Below are positions 45,307 to 53,460 of a stretch of DNA of 64,000 nucleotides, piece by piece (position 1 is the stretch's first letter; every line of letters starts with the position of its first letter). Location of the stretch: positions 1,302,001 to 1,366,000 of the forward strand of contig NZ_CP040174.1 of NCBI RefSeq assembly GCF_007858535.1, in the 5' to 3' direction. The notes below the pieces were generated by a model. It saw only the letters and a list, made by a program, of their open reading frames with translations. It had not been told where the DNA came from and made no database searches. The DNA is from Arthrobacter sp. UKPF54-2 (GTDB lineage Bacteria > Actinomycetota > Actinomycetes > Actinomycetales > Micrococcaceae). The position numbers were made by a program, and so were the translations under genes.

Positions 45307-46839
45307 CTACACCCCGCCCCGGTACGTAAACTGCCCGGCCACCAGCGTCGCTGCCACCGGCATCGCGGCGAACTCGGCGTCGGAGACGGCCAGCGGATCG
45401 GCGTCGAGCACCACGACGTCGGCCGGGTCGCCGACGCTGATCCGCCGCCGCCCGCGCGACGATGCCGCCAGCGCCTCCTGCCGGGTGAGGGCCTGCTCCG
45501 GGTGCCAGGGCTCCCGCCAGGGTTCCCGGCCGTCCTGCCGGGCGCGGGTGGCGGCGGCGGACATCGCCGTCCACGGTTCCAGCGGCGCCACCGGAGCGTC
45601 GGAACCCAGCGCCAGCGTCGCCCCGGCGTCGAGCAGGGACCGCAGCGGGAACGCCCGTTCCGTCCGTCCGGCCCAGTTGGAGTCCGCCGCATCGCGGTCA
45701 TCGAGTGCGTGGGCGGGCTGCACGCTGGCGGTGATGCCCAGTTCGCCGAACCGCGCAAAGTCCTGCCGCCGGACAAACTGGGCATGCTCAATCCGGCCGC
45801 GGACACCGGCCGCCGCGAAGGCATTCAGCGCCACCTCGTTGGCGCCGTCGCCGATCGCGTGCACCGCCGGGACAAACCCGGCCGCGCGGGCCTTGACCAG
45901 CAGGCCCAGCAGCTCCGGCTCGCTGACGGTGAGCAGGCCGCGGCCGCCGTGCGGGTACGGGTCCACGCAGTAGGCCGTGCGCGTGTTCAGGGAACCATCG
46001 ATCAGCACCTTCAGCGGCCCCACCCGCAGCAGTTTGGCCCCTCCCGGCACGGGCTGCCCGGTCCGCATCCCCTCGCCAATGGCCCGGTCCAGGTCCTGCG
46101 GATAGACGCCGGCGTCCACCCGGAAGGAATCAAAGCCCGCCGCGATCCGCCGGAGCCAGGTGTCCCGGTTCCAGACCATTTCGAAGTCGACAATCCCCAC
46201 AATTCCGCGGGCCGCGGCCGCCCGCCCGGCGTCGCGGACCATGGCGTCCACCGCCGGGTCGGGCAGGCGCCCCAGTTCCCGGGTCAGTTCAAAGGCCGGA
46301 TCCTCGCGGACCAGCCCGTCCGCGCCCACCGCTACCCCATAGCGGGCGGCCGCCGCGCTGTTGAGCCACACGCAGTGCAGATCATGGCTGATCAGCGCCG
46401 TCGGGACGCCTCCCGTCGCGGCGTCGAGCAGTTCAAGACTCGGCGTGTCGGCCCAGACGGCGTCTCGGAAACCGACCCCCACCAGCGTCCGTCCGCCGTC
46501 CGTCTCGCCGCCGTCCGCCGGGGTGGAACCTTCCAGGCGGGAACGCACGACGGCGGCCGCCTCGTGCGCCGACGTCGCGCCGGAGAGGTCGATCCGGCCG
46601 GCGGCCAAGGCCCACTGGGTCATGTGGACATGCTCATCCCAGAGTCCGGGAATGACGCAGCGCCCGTCCAGGTCCACCACCGGTGACCCGGCCGGAATCA
46701 CTGCCGGCGACCCCGATGGCACAATCTGCGCAACCCGGCCGTTTGTAATGAAAATGTCACATAGCGTTTTTTCGCCGAGCTGTCGGGCCGCAGCGAGAAC
46801 AAGGCCTGATGTGGCGGTGGAGGAGGCGGATTTCGGCAT
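45307..46839 (-). CDS. Amidohydrolase family protein (YtcJ-like metal-dependent hydrolase)
   Basis: 510 residues of the metal-dependent amidohydrolase-3 family. Metal ligands: LWDEHVHMTQW (HxH), then FVPAVHAIGDGANEV, GRIEHAQFVR and the Asp in LALGSDAPVAPLEPW. ITNGRVAQIVPSG is the usual N-terminal beta-sandwich. No signal peptide, so cytoplasmic. YtcJ-type enzymes hydrolyse small amides or esters; substrate unknown. The start is the ATG at 46839, and a longer frame is open to 47010, where the DNA does not look coding. It stands alone. Confidence 0.88.
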   Translation of the reverse strand: MPKSASSTATSGLVLAAARQLGEKTLCDIFITNGRVAQIVPSGSPAVIPAGSPVVDLDGRCVIPGLWDEHVHMTQWALAAGRIDLSGATSAHEAAAVVRSRLEGSTPADGGETDGGRTLVGVGFRDAVWADTPSLELLDAATGGVPTALISHDLHCVWLNSAAAARYGVAVGADGLVREDPAFELTRELGRLPDPAVDAMVRDAGRAAAARGIVGIVDFEMVWNRDTWLRRIAAGFDSFRVDAGVYPQDLDRAIGEGMRTGQPVPGGAKLLRVGPLKVLIDGSLNTRTAYCVDPYPHGGRGLLTVSEPELLGLLVKARAAGFVPAVHAIGDGANEVALNAFAAAGVRGRIEHAQFVRRQDFARFGELGITASVQPAHALDDRDAADSNWAGRTERAFPLRSLLDAGATLALGSDAPVAPLEPWTAMSAAATRARQDGREPWREPWHPEQALTRQEALAASSRGRRRISVGDPADVVVLDADPLAVSDAEFAAMPVAATLVAGQFTYRGGV

Positions 46840-47119
46840 AGGGACAAGGCTAGGGGCGCATCCGGGCGGCAGCAATCCGGGCCACACTGGCCACAGCTCC
46901 CACACCGCTCCCAACCCGACCGCGCGGCAGGGCCCGCAAGGGACTTTTGCCCCCTTGCCCATCGGGGAGGGTGCGCTCATTCTGGAACTGGGTCGGTTCC
47001 TGCATGGCAATTGGGGGAGGAACCGCTCGAAGCGAAGTATCGGTCTCGCTAGTACCTAGGGTAAGGAAATGGCAATTGCACTTTCCAGCTTGGGCAGGAA
47101 AGGCAGGAGACCGGCCATC
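46840..47119. promoter_or_regulatory. Intergenic region upstream of the STAS-ADH-flavodoxin operon
   Basis: About 280 bases with no gene I can support. GGGTAA (47059-47064) resembles a SigB-type -10; no convincing -35 accompanies it. GGCAATT occurs twice (about 47007 and 47070), the second in a partly symmetrical GGAAATGGCAATTGCACTTTCC stretch that could bind a regulator. A strong AGGAG lies near its end, just before the leader ORF. Confidence 0.35.
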
Positions 47120-47197
47120 ATGCGTACCGAATTCCCAACAACATTTGATCATCCAACAGCAGCGGTCCTCGGCGCCCGGAGCGCTGATGCCCTGTGA
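47120..47197 (+). CDS. Possible 25-residue leader ORF coupled to the STAS-like gene
   Basis: ATG with AGGAG at about ten bases upstream; 25 codons ending TGA at 47195-47197, overlapping the downstream GTG (47194) as GTGA, the same coupling seen three more times in this operon. The downstream gene has no clear ribosome site of its own. The peptide (MRTEFPTTFDHPTAAVLGAR then SADAL) has no known motif. A coupling leader is the most likely role if it is real. Confidence 0.4.
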   Translation: MRTEFPTTFDHPTAAVLGARSADAL

Positions 47198-47574
47198 GCC
47201 CGCTGCGCCACCTCAACCACGCGAGCCGGGCCCGCGCCTACCACGCGCACCCCTCCCACGGTGATCCGCGGATCAAGGTCGTCATCCGGATCGATACCGC
47301 GGAGGAGTCCGCGCGGGTGGAGGTGCGAGGCGTCGTCACCACCGCCAACATCCGCGCCCTTTACGTCGTCTGCCGCCGCGTCGCGTCCAAACTCGCTGGC
47401 TACGAACTTGTCGTGGACCTGGCCCATGCCCGGGTCACCGCCGCCGCTTTCGAGGAACTCCGTGAGCATGCTCGCCAGTCGATCGTCTCCTCCGGCATCG
47501 ACACCTCGGTCACCCCGTGCCGCCTGCGGATCGTCGATCCGCCGGTCATCCTCCGAACCAAGGAGCTTGCGTGA
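47194..47574 (+). CDS. STAS-like protein
   Basis: 126 residues. The core reads SARVEVRGVVTTANIRALYV then LVVDLAHARVTAAAFEELREH, the beta-alpha pattern of STAS domains, with VVDL where the phosphorylatable Ser of anti-sigma antagonists would be near. The Ser of classical antagonists is not obvious, so this may be a STAS-fold relative. GTG start overlapping the preceding ORF, and GTGA overlap with the next gene. It shares an operon with an alcohol dehydrogenase and a flavodoxin; that suggests a stress or redox link but no direct function is shown. Confidence 0.5.
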   Translation: MSPLRHLNHASRARAYHAHPSHGDPRIKVVIRIDTAEESARVEVRGVVTTANIRALYVVCRRVASKLAGYELVVDLAHARVTAAAFEELREHARQSIVSSGIDTSVTPCRLRIVDPPVILRTKELA

Positions 47575-48626
47575 AAGCACTCGTGTACGGCGGCCCGGGC
47601 CAGAAATCCTGGACGGACGTCCCTGATCCGACGATCCAGCATCCGTCGGACGTAATCGTCAAGGTGGACACCACCACCATCTGCGGCACAGACCTGCACA
47701 TCCTCAAGGGCGACGTGCCCGCCGTGGCCAAGGGCCGGATCCTCGGCCACGAGGGCGTCGGCACCATCACCGAGACCGGGTCCTCCGTGACCGGACTCAA
47801 GGTGGGGGACCGGGTCATCATTTCCTGCATCAAGTCCTGCGGACACTGCGCCAACTGCAAGACCGGCCTCTACTCGCACTGCATGGGCGAGGAGGGGCAA
47901 GCCGGAATAGGCTGGGTCTTCGGCCACCTGATCGACGGCACGCAGGCCGAATACGTCCGCGTCCCGTACGCGGAAAACTCGCTGCACCTGCTGCCGGCGG
48001 GCGTGAGCGATGAACAGGCCGTGATGCTCTCCGACATCCTGCCCACAGGGTTTGAAATCGGCGTGCAGTATGGCCGAGTCAAGCCAGGGGACACCGTAGC
48101 CGTGATCGGTGCGGGCCCGGTGGGCCTTGCCGCCATCGCCACCGCGGGCCTCTACGGCGCGGCCACCATCATCGCCGTCGACCTTGACGCGAACCGGCTG
48201 GAAAAGTCCCGCGAGTTCGGCGCCACCGACGTTGTGCTCTCCGGCGACGCCGACTGGAAGGGCCAGGTCCTGGCCCTCACCGACGGGCAGGGGGTGGATG
48301 TGGCCATCGAGGCCGTCGGCATCCCGGCCACGTTCAGCATGTGCACCGACATCGTCCGGCCCGGCGGCAACGTGGCCAACGTGGGGGTGCACGGCAAGCC
48401 TGTGGAACTGCACGTCGAAAACCTCTGGATCCAGAACATCAACATCAGCATGGGCCTGGTCAATGCCAACACCACCCCGATGCTGCTGAAACTCGTGGCC
48501 CAGAAGAAGGTGCCGGCGGAGAAGTTCGCCACCCACCATTTCACCTTCGACCAGTTCCTGGACGCCTATGACACCTTTGCCCGTGCCGCTGAAACGAAAG
48601 CCTTGAAAGTGGTGATCACGGCATGA
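47571..48626 (+). CDS. Zinc-dependent alcohol dehydrogenase
   Basis: 351 residues, medium-chain dehydrogenase. Catalytic zinc: TTICGTDLHILKGDVP (Cys, with GHEGVGTI His-Glu following). Structural zinc: SCGHCANCKTGLYSHC. NAD loop VAVIGAGPVGLAAIATAGL (~residues 180-198) with an Asp (AVDLDANRL) that indicates NAD over NADP. The start is the GTG overlapping the STAS-like stop (GTGA); the end overlaps the flavodoxin ATG (ATGA). The substrate is unknown. Confidence 0.92.
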   Translation: MKALVYGGPGQKSWTDVPDPTIQHPSDVIVKVDTTTICGTDLHILKGDVPAVAKGRILGHEGVGTITETGSSVTGLKVGDRVIISCIKSCGHCANCKTGLYSHCMGEEGQAGIGWVFGHLIDGTQAEYVRVPYAENSLHLLPAGVSDEQAVMLSDILPTGFEIGVQYGRVKPGDTVAVIGAGPVGLAAIATAGLYGAATIIAVDLDANRLEKSREFGATDVVLSGDADWKGQVLALTDGQGVDVAIEAVGIPATFSMCTDIVRPGGNVANVGVHGKPVELHVENLWIQNINISMGLVNANTTPMLLKLVAQKKVPAEKFATHHFTFDQFLDAYDTFARAAETKALKVVITA

Positions 48627-49072
48627 AGGCGCACATCGTCTACGACTCGGCGTTTGGCAACACCAAGTCCGTGGCGGAGGCCGTCGCCGGCTCGCTCGGC
48701 GACCTCGACGCCACCCCCGTAGCCGTCAGCGACTTCCGTCCCGACGACCTGGCCGCGGGGGACCTGCTGGTCCTCGGCAGCCCCATCAACGGCTGGCGCC
48801 CGACGCCGAAAATCACCCAACTGCTCTCCACCCTTGGCGACGGCCACCTCAAAGGCGTCAAGGCGGCCGCTTTCGACACCCGCGTGCGGATGTTCATCCA
48901 CGGCGACGCGGCGAAGAAGATGGCGCACGCGCTGCGGGACAGCGGCGCCGACATCATCTCCGAGCCCATGCCGTTCTACGTCCAGGGCAGCGAGGGGCCG
49001 TTGCGTCCCGGCGAAATTGAGAAGGCGAAACTATGGGGCAAGTCACTGCTGGAGGCGTTGGAACGGCCATGA
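48623..49072 (+). CDS. Flavodoxin-like protein
   Basis: 149 residues. N-terminal phosphate-binding loop of the flavodoxin type: KAHIVYDSAFGNTKSVAEAV (residues 2-21, TxxxNT form), then DDLAAGDLLVLGSPINGWRP around the second FMN loop. An FMN-binding electron carrier or reductase subunit. It overlaps the ADH upstream (ATGA) and the DUF4389 gene downstream (ATGA), so all are made together. An electron-transfer role beside the ADH is plausible but unproven. Confidence 0.88.
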   Translation: MKAHIVYDSAFGNTKSVAEAVAGSLGDLDATPVAVSDFRPDDLAAGDLLVLGSPINGWRPTPKITQLLSTLGDGHLKGVKAAAFDTRVRMFIHGDAAKKMAHALRDSGADIISEPMPFYVQGSEGPLRPGEIEKAKLWGKSLLEALERP

Positions 49073-50805
49073 AACCGGGCCGGATCGTCATGCTGGTGCT
49101 CGGCACGCTTTCCGCGTTGCTGGGCCTGGGACTCCTGGCCGGCGCCGGCTTCACCGGCTGGGCCAATTATCAGCAGCGCGACGGCGGTTTCTTCACCACC
49201 CCGTCGGAACGGTACTCCTCGGACTCCTACGCCTTGACCTCGCCGCGGCTGGACATCATGACCGAAGCCCGGCCCGGGATCGACCCGGGCGTGGTCCCCG
49301 GCAGCGTGATGCTCCGCGGCTCCACGGCCGACTCGGCGAAGCAGATCTTCATCGGCATCGCGCCGCAGGCGGATGTGGCACGGTACCTGACTGACGTCAG
49401 GCACTCCGAGCTTACCGAGGTCCGCTTCTCGCCCTTCCGGGCCGAATACCGGGAGGTGTCCGGCACCCAACCGCCAGCCCGGCCTGCCGACCAGACGTTC
49501 TGGACTGCCTCGGCCACCGGCGCCGGCAGCCAGGAACTCAAGTGGGACCTGCGCCCCGGGAACTGGGCCGTGGTGATCATGAATGCCGACGCGAGCAGCC
49601 CGGTCTCCGTCGACCTCCGCGGCGGCGCGCGTTCGGACCTGCTCTGGCCGGTTTTCCTCGGGCTGCTGATCGGCGGCATCGTGCTGCTGGCCCTCGGCGT
49701 CCCGCTGATTGTGGCCGGGGCGGCCGGGCTGGGCCGCGGACACCCGCCGCAGGGGCCGGGACCGGGGCCGCAACCCGGGGTTGCCTACGCGGCTTCGGCG
49801 GGTGAGCCATACGGCGGGGTCCAGCCGCCGGCTGGTGGCTACGGCGCCGCCCCATACGCGGCGCCACCGCCCGGCAGTCCGAGGCCGGGAGGCTACGTCT
49901 ATCCGGCGCGCCTCAGCGGCTATCTTGACCCGCACCTGTCCCGCTGGCTGTGGCTGGTCAAGTGGTTCCTGGCCATTCCGCACTACATTGTGCTGTTCTT
50001 CCTGTGGTTCGCCTTCGTTATCACCACGATTGTGGCCGGGTTCGCGATCCTCTTCACCGGCCGCTACCCGCGCTCGCTGTTCAACTTCAATGTGGGGGTG
50101 ATCCGCTGGAGCTGGCGCGTGGCCTTCTACTCCTACTCGGCGATCGGCACGGACCAGTATCCGCCCTTCACCCTCGCCCGCACCGGGTACCCGGCAGACT
50201 TCGACGTCGACTACCCCGAGAAGCTCTCCCACGGCCTGGTGCTGGTGAAGTCCTGGCTGTTGGCGATCCCGCACCTGCTGATCGTCGGAGTGCTGACAGG
50301 GACCATGCGCGGCTGGGGCGGCCGCGAGGGATACTGGGCGGACGGCCAGTGGATCCAGCAAAACACCGGGATCTCGCTGATCGGACTCCTGGTGCTCATC
50401 GCCGGCGTCATCCTGCTGTTCACCGGCCAGTACTGGCGGGGCCTGTTTGACCTGCTGATGGGCCTGAACCGTTGGATCTACCGGGTCCTCACCTACGTCG
50501 CCCTGATGCGCGACGAGTACCCGCCGTTCCATCTGGACATGGGCCCCACCGACCCCGGTGACCTGCAGCCGCTGGCGCCCGCCGGGCCCCCGGCCGCCCC
50601 CGCCTACGGCCAGACCGCCTCTGCGTACGGCGAAACGGCGCCTGCCGCGGGCCCGCCGCAGCCGGGCCAGTCGTCACAGCCCCCGGGGTTCTACGGCATC
50701 GGGGGTCCTCCCGCGTCAGTTCCGCCGGAGGTCCGTGAAGGCCGCGGCCCGGAAAGTCCCCAGCCGGGTCCAGAGTCCGGACCGGAGGCCCCGCGACGCC
50801 CCTGA
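49069..50805 (+). CDS. DUF4389 membrane protein with Pro/Gly-rich ends
   Basis: 578 residues. TM1 (MLVLGTLSALLGLGLLAG) at the N-terminus, an outer domain (~residues 35-180), TM2 (FLGLLIGGIVLLALGVPLIV), then a Pro/Gly/Tyr-rich stretch, and two DUF4389 repeats: LWLVKWFLAIPHYIVLFFL with ILFTGRYPRSLFNFNVGVIR, and VKSWLLAIPHLLIVGVL with FDLLMGLNRWIYRV. The C-terminal tail is again Pro/Ala/Gly-rich. Function unknown; the family is common in actinobacteria. Start at ATG 49069 overlapping the flavodoxin stop; last gene of the operon. Confidence 0.85.
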   Translation: MKPGRIVMLVLGTLSALLGLGLLAGAGFTGWANYQQRDGGFFTTPSERYSSDSYALTSPRLDIMTEARPGIDPGVVPGSVMLRGSTADSAKQIFIGIAPQADVARYLTDVRHSELTEVRFSPFRAEYREVSGTQPPARPADQTFWTASATGAGSQELKWDLRPGNWAVVIMNADASSPVSVDLRGGARSDLLWPVFLGLLIGGIVLLALGVPLIVAGAAGLGRGHPPQGPGPGPQPGVAYAASAGEPYGGVQPPAGGYGAAPYAAPPPGSPRPGGYVYPARLSGYLDPHLSRWLWLVKWFLAIPHYIVLFFLWFAFVITTIVAGFAILFTGRYPRSLFNFNVGVIRWSWRVAFYSYSAIGTDQYPPFTLARTGYPADFDVDYPEKLSHGLVLVKSWLLAIPHLLIVGVLTGTMRGWGGREGYWADGQWIQQNTGISLIGLLVLIAGVILLFTGQYWRGLFDLLMGLNRWIYRVLTYVALMRDEYPPFHLDMGPTDPGDLQPLAPAGPPAAPAYGQTASAYGETAPAAGPPQPGQSSQPPGFYGIGGPPASVPPEVREGRGPESPQPGPESGPEAPRRP

Positions 50806-50900
50806 CCCGGCCAGGCTGCCCGCCCACCCCCCTTGCCACCGGACCCCGTCGAGAACATAGTTGAGGGAATTCACCACTCCGCGGCGGGAGGCAGGGACAG

Positions 50901-51680
50901 ATGCTGACTAACCAGGTGCCGGCCGGCGGCCTGCTGCAGGGCAAAACCGCGCTGATCTACGGGGCCGGGGGAGCGATCGGGGGAGCGGTGTCCCGGTCCT
51001 TCGCCGCCGAAGGCGCCACTGTCTACCTCGCCGGACGCACCGAGCCCAGGCTGGAGAAAGTCGCCCGGGACATCCGGGACGACGGCGGACGGGCGGAAAC
51101 CGCCGTCGTGGATGCGCTGGACGAACAGCAGGTGGACGCCTTCGTGGATGCCGCGGCCAAAAAGGCCAAGCGGATCGACATCTCGTTCAATGCCATTTCC
51201 TTCGGCGACATCCAGCAGCCGCTGATGGAAATCGACGTCAACGACTTCACCCAGCCGATCACCCTGGCCACCCGCACCCACTTCCTCACCACCAGGGCCG
51301 CGGCGGGGCACATGCTCAAGCAGAAGTCCGGCGTGGTGCTGATGTTCGGCGGTTCCGGCCCGCAGACCATGGCCGGCCTCGGCGGGTTCAAGGTGGCCCT
51401 GGATGCGATGGAGGGGCTGCGGCGGCAGTGGGCGCTGGAGCTGGGGAAGTACGGCGTTCGTGTTGTCACCATGGTGAGCGGCGGCATCGTCGAGACCATT
51501 CCCTGGCAGGTGGAGGGCCGGGAGGAAATCGTGGTGGAGATCGCCAAGGCCGCGCACCTGAACCGCACGGCCACCCTGGCGGACGTCGGCAACGTGGCAA
51601 GCTTTATCGCCTCGGACAAGGCCGGCGCCATCACGGATGCCACCATCAACATCTCCAGCGGCGCCATCGTGGACTACTGA
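50901..51680 (+). CDS. Atypical SDR family protein lacking the catalytic tyrosine
   Basis: 259 residues with a clean SDR Rossmann core: LIYGAGGAIGGAVSRSFAAE (about residues 18-37). The usual NNAG is FNAISFG, the Ser region is MFGGSGPQTMAGLGGFKVAL, and the Tyr of YxxxK is replaced (Leu four residues before the Lys). The C-terminal TDATINISSG is retained. Enoyl-reductase-like SDRs also shift the Tyr, so it need not be dead. It lies between the DUF4389 operon and the sugar island, ends six bases from the GntR stop (convergent), and has its own AGGGA ribosome site. Function uncertain. Confidence 0.8.
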   Translation: MLTNQVPAGGLLQGKTALIYGAGGAIGGAVSRSFAAEGATVYLAGRTEPRLEKVARDIRDDGGRAETAVVDALDEQQVDAFVDAAAKKAKRIDISFNAISFGDIQQPLMEIDVNDFTQPITLATRTHFLTTRAAAGHMLKQKSGVVLMFGGSGPQTMAGLGGFKVALDAMEGLRRQWALELGKYGVRVVTMVSGGIVETIPWQVEGREEIVVEIAKAAHLNRTATLADVGNVASFIASDKAGAITDATINISSGAIVDY

Positions 51681-51686
51681 CCTTGG

Positions 51687-52346
51687 TTAGGCCACGAGGT
51701 TGGACGCCGCACCTTCCATGTGTTCGAGAATCGTTGTGCGGGCCAGGGCGGCGTCGCCGGTCTCGATCGCGGCGATGATGTCGTGGTGCCGGTCCACGCT
51801 CATGTTCTTCACGGCCCGATCGACCCCGGCATACATGATGGACATTCGGATGGATCCCTCCAGTGATTCCCAGGAGTGCAGCAGCGTCTCGTTTCCGGTG
51901 AGACGGCACAGCGTCCGGTGAAATTCGAGATCGGATTCGATCCGTTCCTCCAAGGTGCCCTCGGCGGCGGCGGCCATGGCGTCGATCGCGGAACGCAGGG
52001 ATATGATCACGGCGGCCCGGTCCGGGAGTTCGCACAGCGCCCTTACCGCCAGCGACTCGAGTGCCGCCCGAACGGCGAAGATGTCACGGATTTCCTTGGC
52101 GTCCAGATGCCGCACGGACAGTCGGCCGCGTGCTCCGGCCGAAAGCAGCCCTTCCTGCTCCAACTGGCGCAGGGCTTCACGGAGTGTTCCGCGGCTGATC
52201 TGGAGCATCTCTGAAAGCTCGGTCTCCACCAGATGGCGGCCGGGTTCGAGTTCACCGCTGGTGATGGCCGTGCGCAAAGCGGACAGCGCCTGCTCGCGGA
52301 GGCTTTTCTTTTCCAGGCCCAGAAGCGGGGCTGTTAGTCCGGCCAT
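51687..52346 (-). CDS. GntR family regulator (FadR/FCD subfamily), probable repressor of the sugar island
   Basis: 219 residues. The winged HTH (LREQALSALRTAITSGELEP, LVETELSEMLQISRGTLREA, LRQLEQEGLL; residues ~15-75) is followed by a helical FCD domain with metal-ligand residues (DLEFHRTLC, HDIIAAIETGD). FCD repressors usually respond to organic acids or sugar derivatives. Start at ATG 52346 with GAGGA upstream. TGTTTACA and TGTTAACA sites lie at 52373-52395 just upstream of it; the same kind of site lies between the island's divergent operons, making it the likely regulator of the whole island and of itself. Confidence 0.9.
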   Translation of the reverse strand: MAGLTAPLLGLEKKSLREQALSALRTAITSGELEPGRHLVETELSEMLQISRGTLREALRQLEQEGLLSAGARGRLSVRHLDAKEIRDIFAVRAALESLAVRALCELPDRAAVIISLRSAIDAMAAAAEGTLEERIESDLEFHRTLCRLTGNETLLHSWESLEGSIRMSIMYAGVDRAVKNMSVDRHHDIIAAIETGDAALARTTILEHMEGAASNLVA

Positions 52347-52368
52347 GGTCGTCCTCACTGTCAGTGGT

Positions 52369-52399
52369 CAACTGTTTACAGTTGGTTTGTTAACAGTTG
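52369..52399. promoter_or_regulatory. Two adjacent GntR operators upstream of the regulator gene
   Basis: CAACTGT-TT-ACAGTTG (52369-52384) is a perfect 7-2-7 palindrome, and TGTTAACA (52388-52395) within TTTGTTAACAGTT is a second, 15 bases further. Both match the TGTYRACA-like sites at 55.8 kb. They lie between the GntR start (52346) and the transketolase stop (52468), where an autoregulatory site is expected. Confidence 0.8.
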
Positions 52400-52467
52400 A
52401 TGGTACGGCACGCGGGCGGGGTCGGCACTTGCCCGGCCCCGTCCGCGTCCCCAGACCGACCTTGCCC

Positions 52468-53460
52468 TCAGCCGAGTTCGGCGAGCACCTGGGCGACGAT
52501 CCGCTGCACCGTGAGCCCGTAGCGTTCGTGCAGGGTGGGTAGCGCGCCGGCGTCGAGGAACTCATCGGGCAGCGCCACCGGCACTACGCGCTTGCCCAGG
52601 CCCGCCGCGACCACGGCCGAGGCGACGGTCTCGAAGAGGCCGCCCACCACACTGTGGTTCTCCAGGGTCACGGCGAGGCGGTCGGTATTCAGCTCGGCGA
52701 GGACTGTCGCGGAGTCGAACGGCTTGATCGTCGGAGCATGGACCACCGCGACGTCCACGTGGTGGGCCGCCAGCGCCTCGGCAGCCTGCAGTGCCCGCAT
52801 GGACATAAGTCCGCTGGAGACGAAGACGACGTCGTTGCCTCCGCGTAGGACTTTGGCTTTGCCGAGTTCGAAGGTGTAGTCGTACTCGTCCAGCACCGTG
52901 GGGACGTTCCCGCGCAGCAGCCGCAAATATGTGGGTCCTTCACTGGCGGCCAGTTGCGGCACGGCCTGCTCGATATCGAGGGAGTCGCACGGATCCACAA
53001 TGGTCAGGTTGGGCATGCCGCGGAAGATCGCCATGTCCTCGGTCGCCTGGTGGCTCGGGCCGTAGCCGGTGGTCAGCCCGGGAAGCCCACCGACGATGTT
53101 GACATTGAGGTTCGGTTCGGCGGCGTCCAGGCACAGGAAGTCGTAGGCGCGCCGGGCGGCGAACACTGAGTACGTGGACGCGAACGGGACCAGGCCGGTC
53201 TCGGCAAGGCCGGCCGCGGCACCGAAGAGCAGCTGCTCGGCCATGCCCATCTGGAAGAAGCGGTCCGGAAAAGCCTGGGCGAAGATGTGCATGTCCGTGT
53301 ACTTGCCCAAGTCCGCCGTCAGGCCCACGATCCTGTCGTTCTCCTGGGCGGCCTTGACCAGGGCGTGCCCGAACGGTGCGGGCGCAGTTTTCTGGCCCGG
53401 ATCCGCGAAGGATGCGATCATGGCCGAGGTCTTGAGCTTCGGCGTGGTGGCGGTGCTCAT
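52468..53460 (-). CDS. Transketolase, C-terminal subunit (split enzyme)
   Basis: 330 residues covering the pyrimidine-binding and C-terminal transketolase domains. Motifs: FGHALVKAAQENDRIVGLTA, FFQMGMAEQLLFGAAAGLAE (the E that activates thiamine), FASTYSVFAARRAYD, GPSHQATEDMAIFRGMPNLT and GLFETVASAVVAAGLG. The N-terminal half is a separate gene directly upstream, overlapping by four bases (ATGA), so the two chains assemble as one enzyme, as in some actinobacterial and archaeal transketolases. The start is the ATG at 53460. Transketolase transfers a two-carbon unit between sugar phosphates. Confidence 0.93.
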   Translation of the reverse strand: MSTATTPKLKTSAMIASFADPGQKTAPAPFGHALVKAAQENDRIVGLTADLGKYTDMHIFAQAFPDRFFQMGMAEQLLFGAAAGLAETGLVPFASTYSVFAARRAYDFLCLDAAEPNLNVNIVGGLPGLTTGYGPSHQATEDMAIFRGMPNLTIVDPCDSLDIEQAVPQLAASEGPTYLRLLRGNVPTVLDEYDYTFELGKAKVLRGGNDVVFVSSGLMSMRALQAAEALAAHHVDVAVVHAPTIKPFDSATVLAELNTDRLAVTLENHSVVGGLFETVASAVVAAGLGKRVVPVALPDEFLDAGALPTLHERYGLTVQRIVAQVLAELG

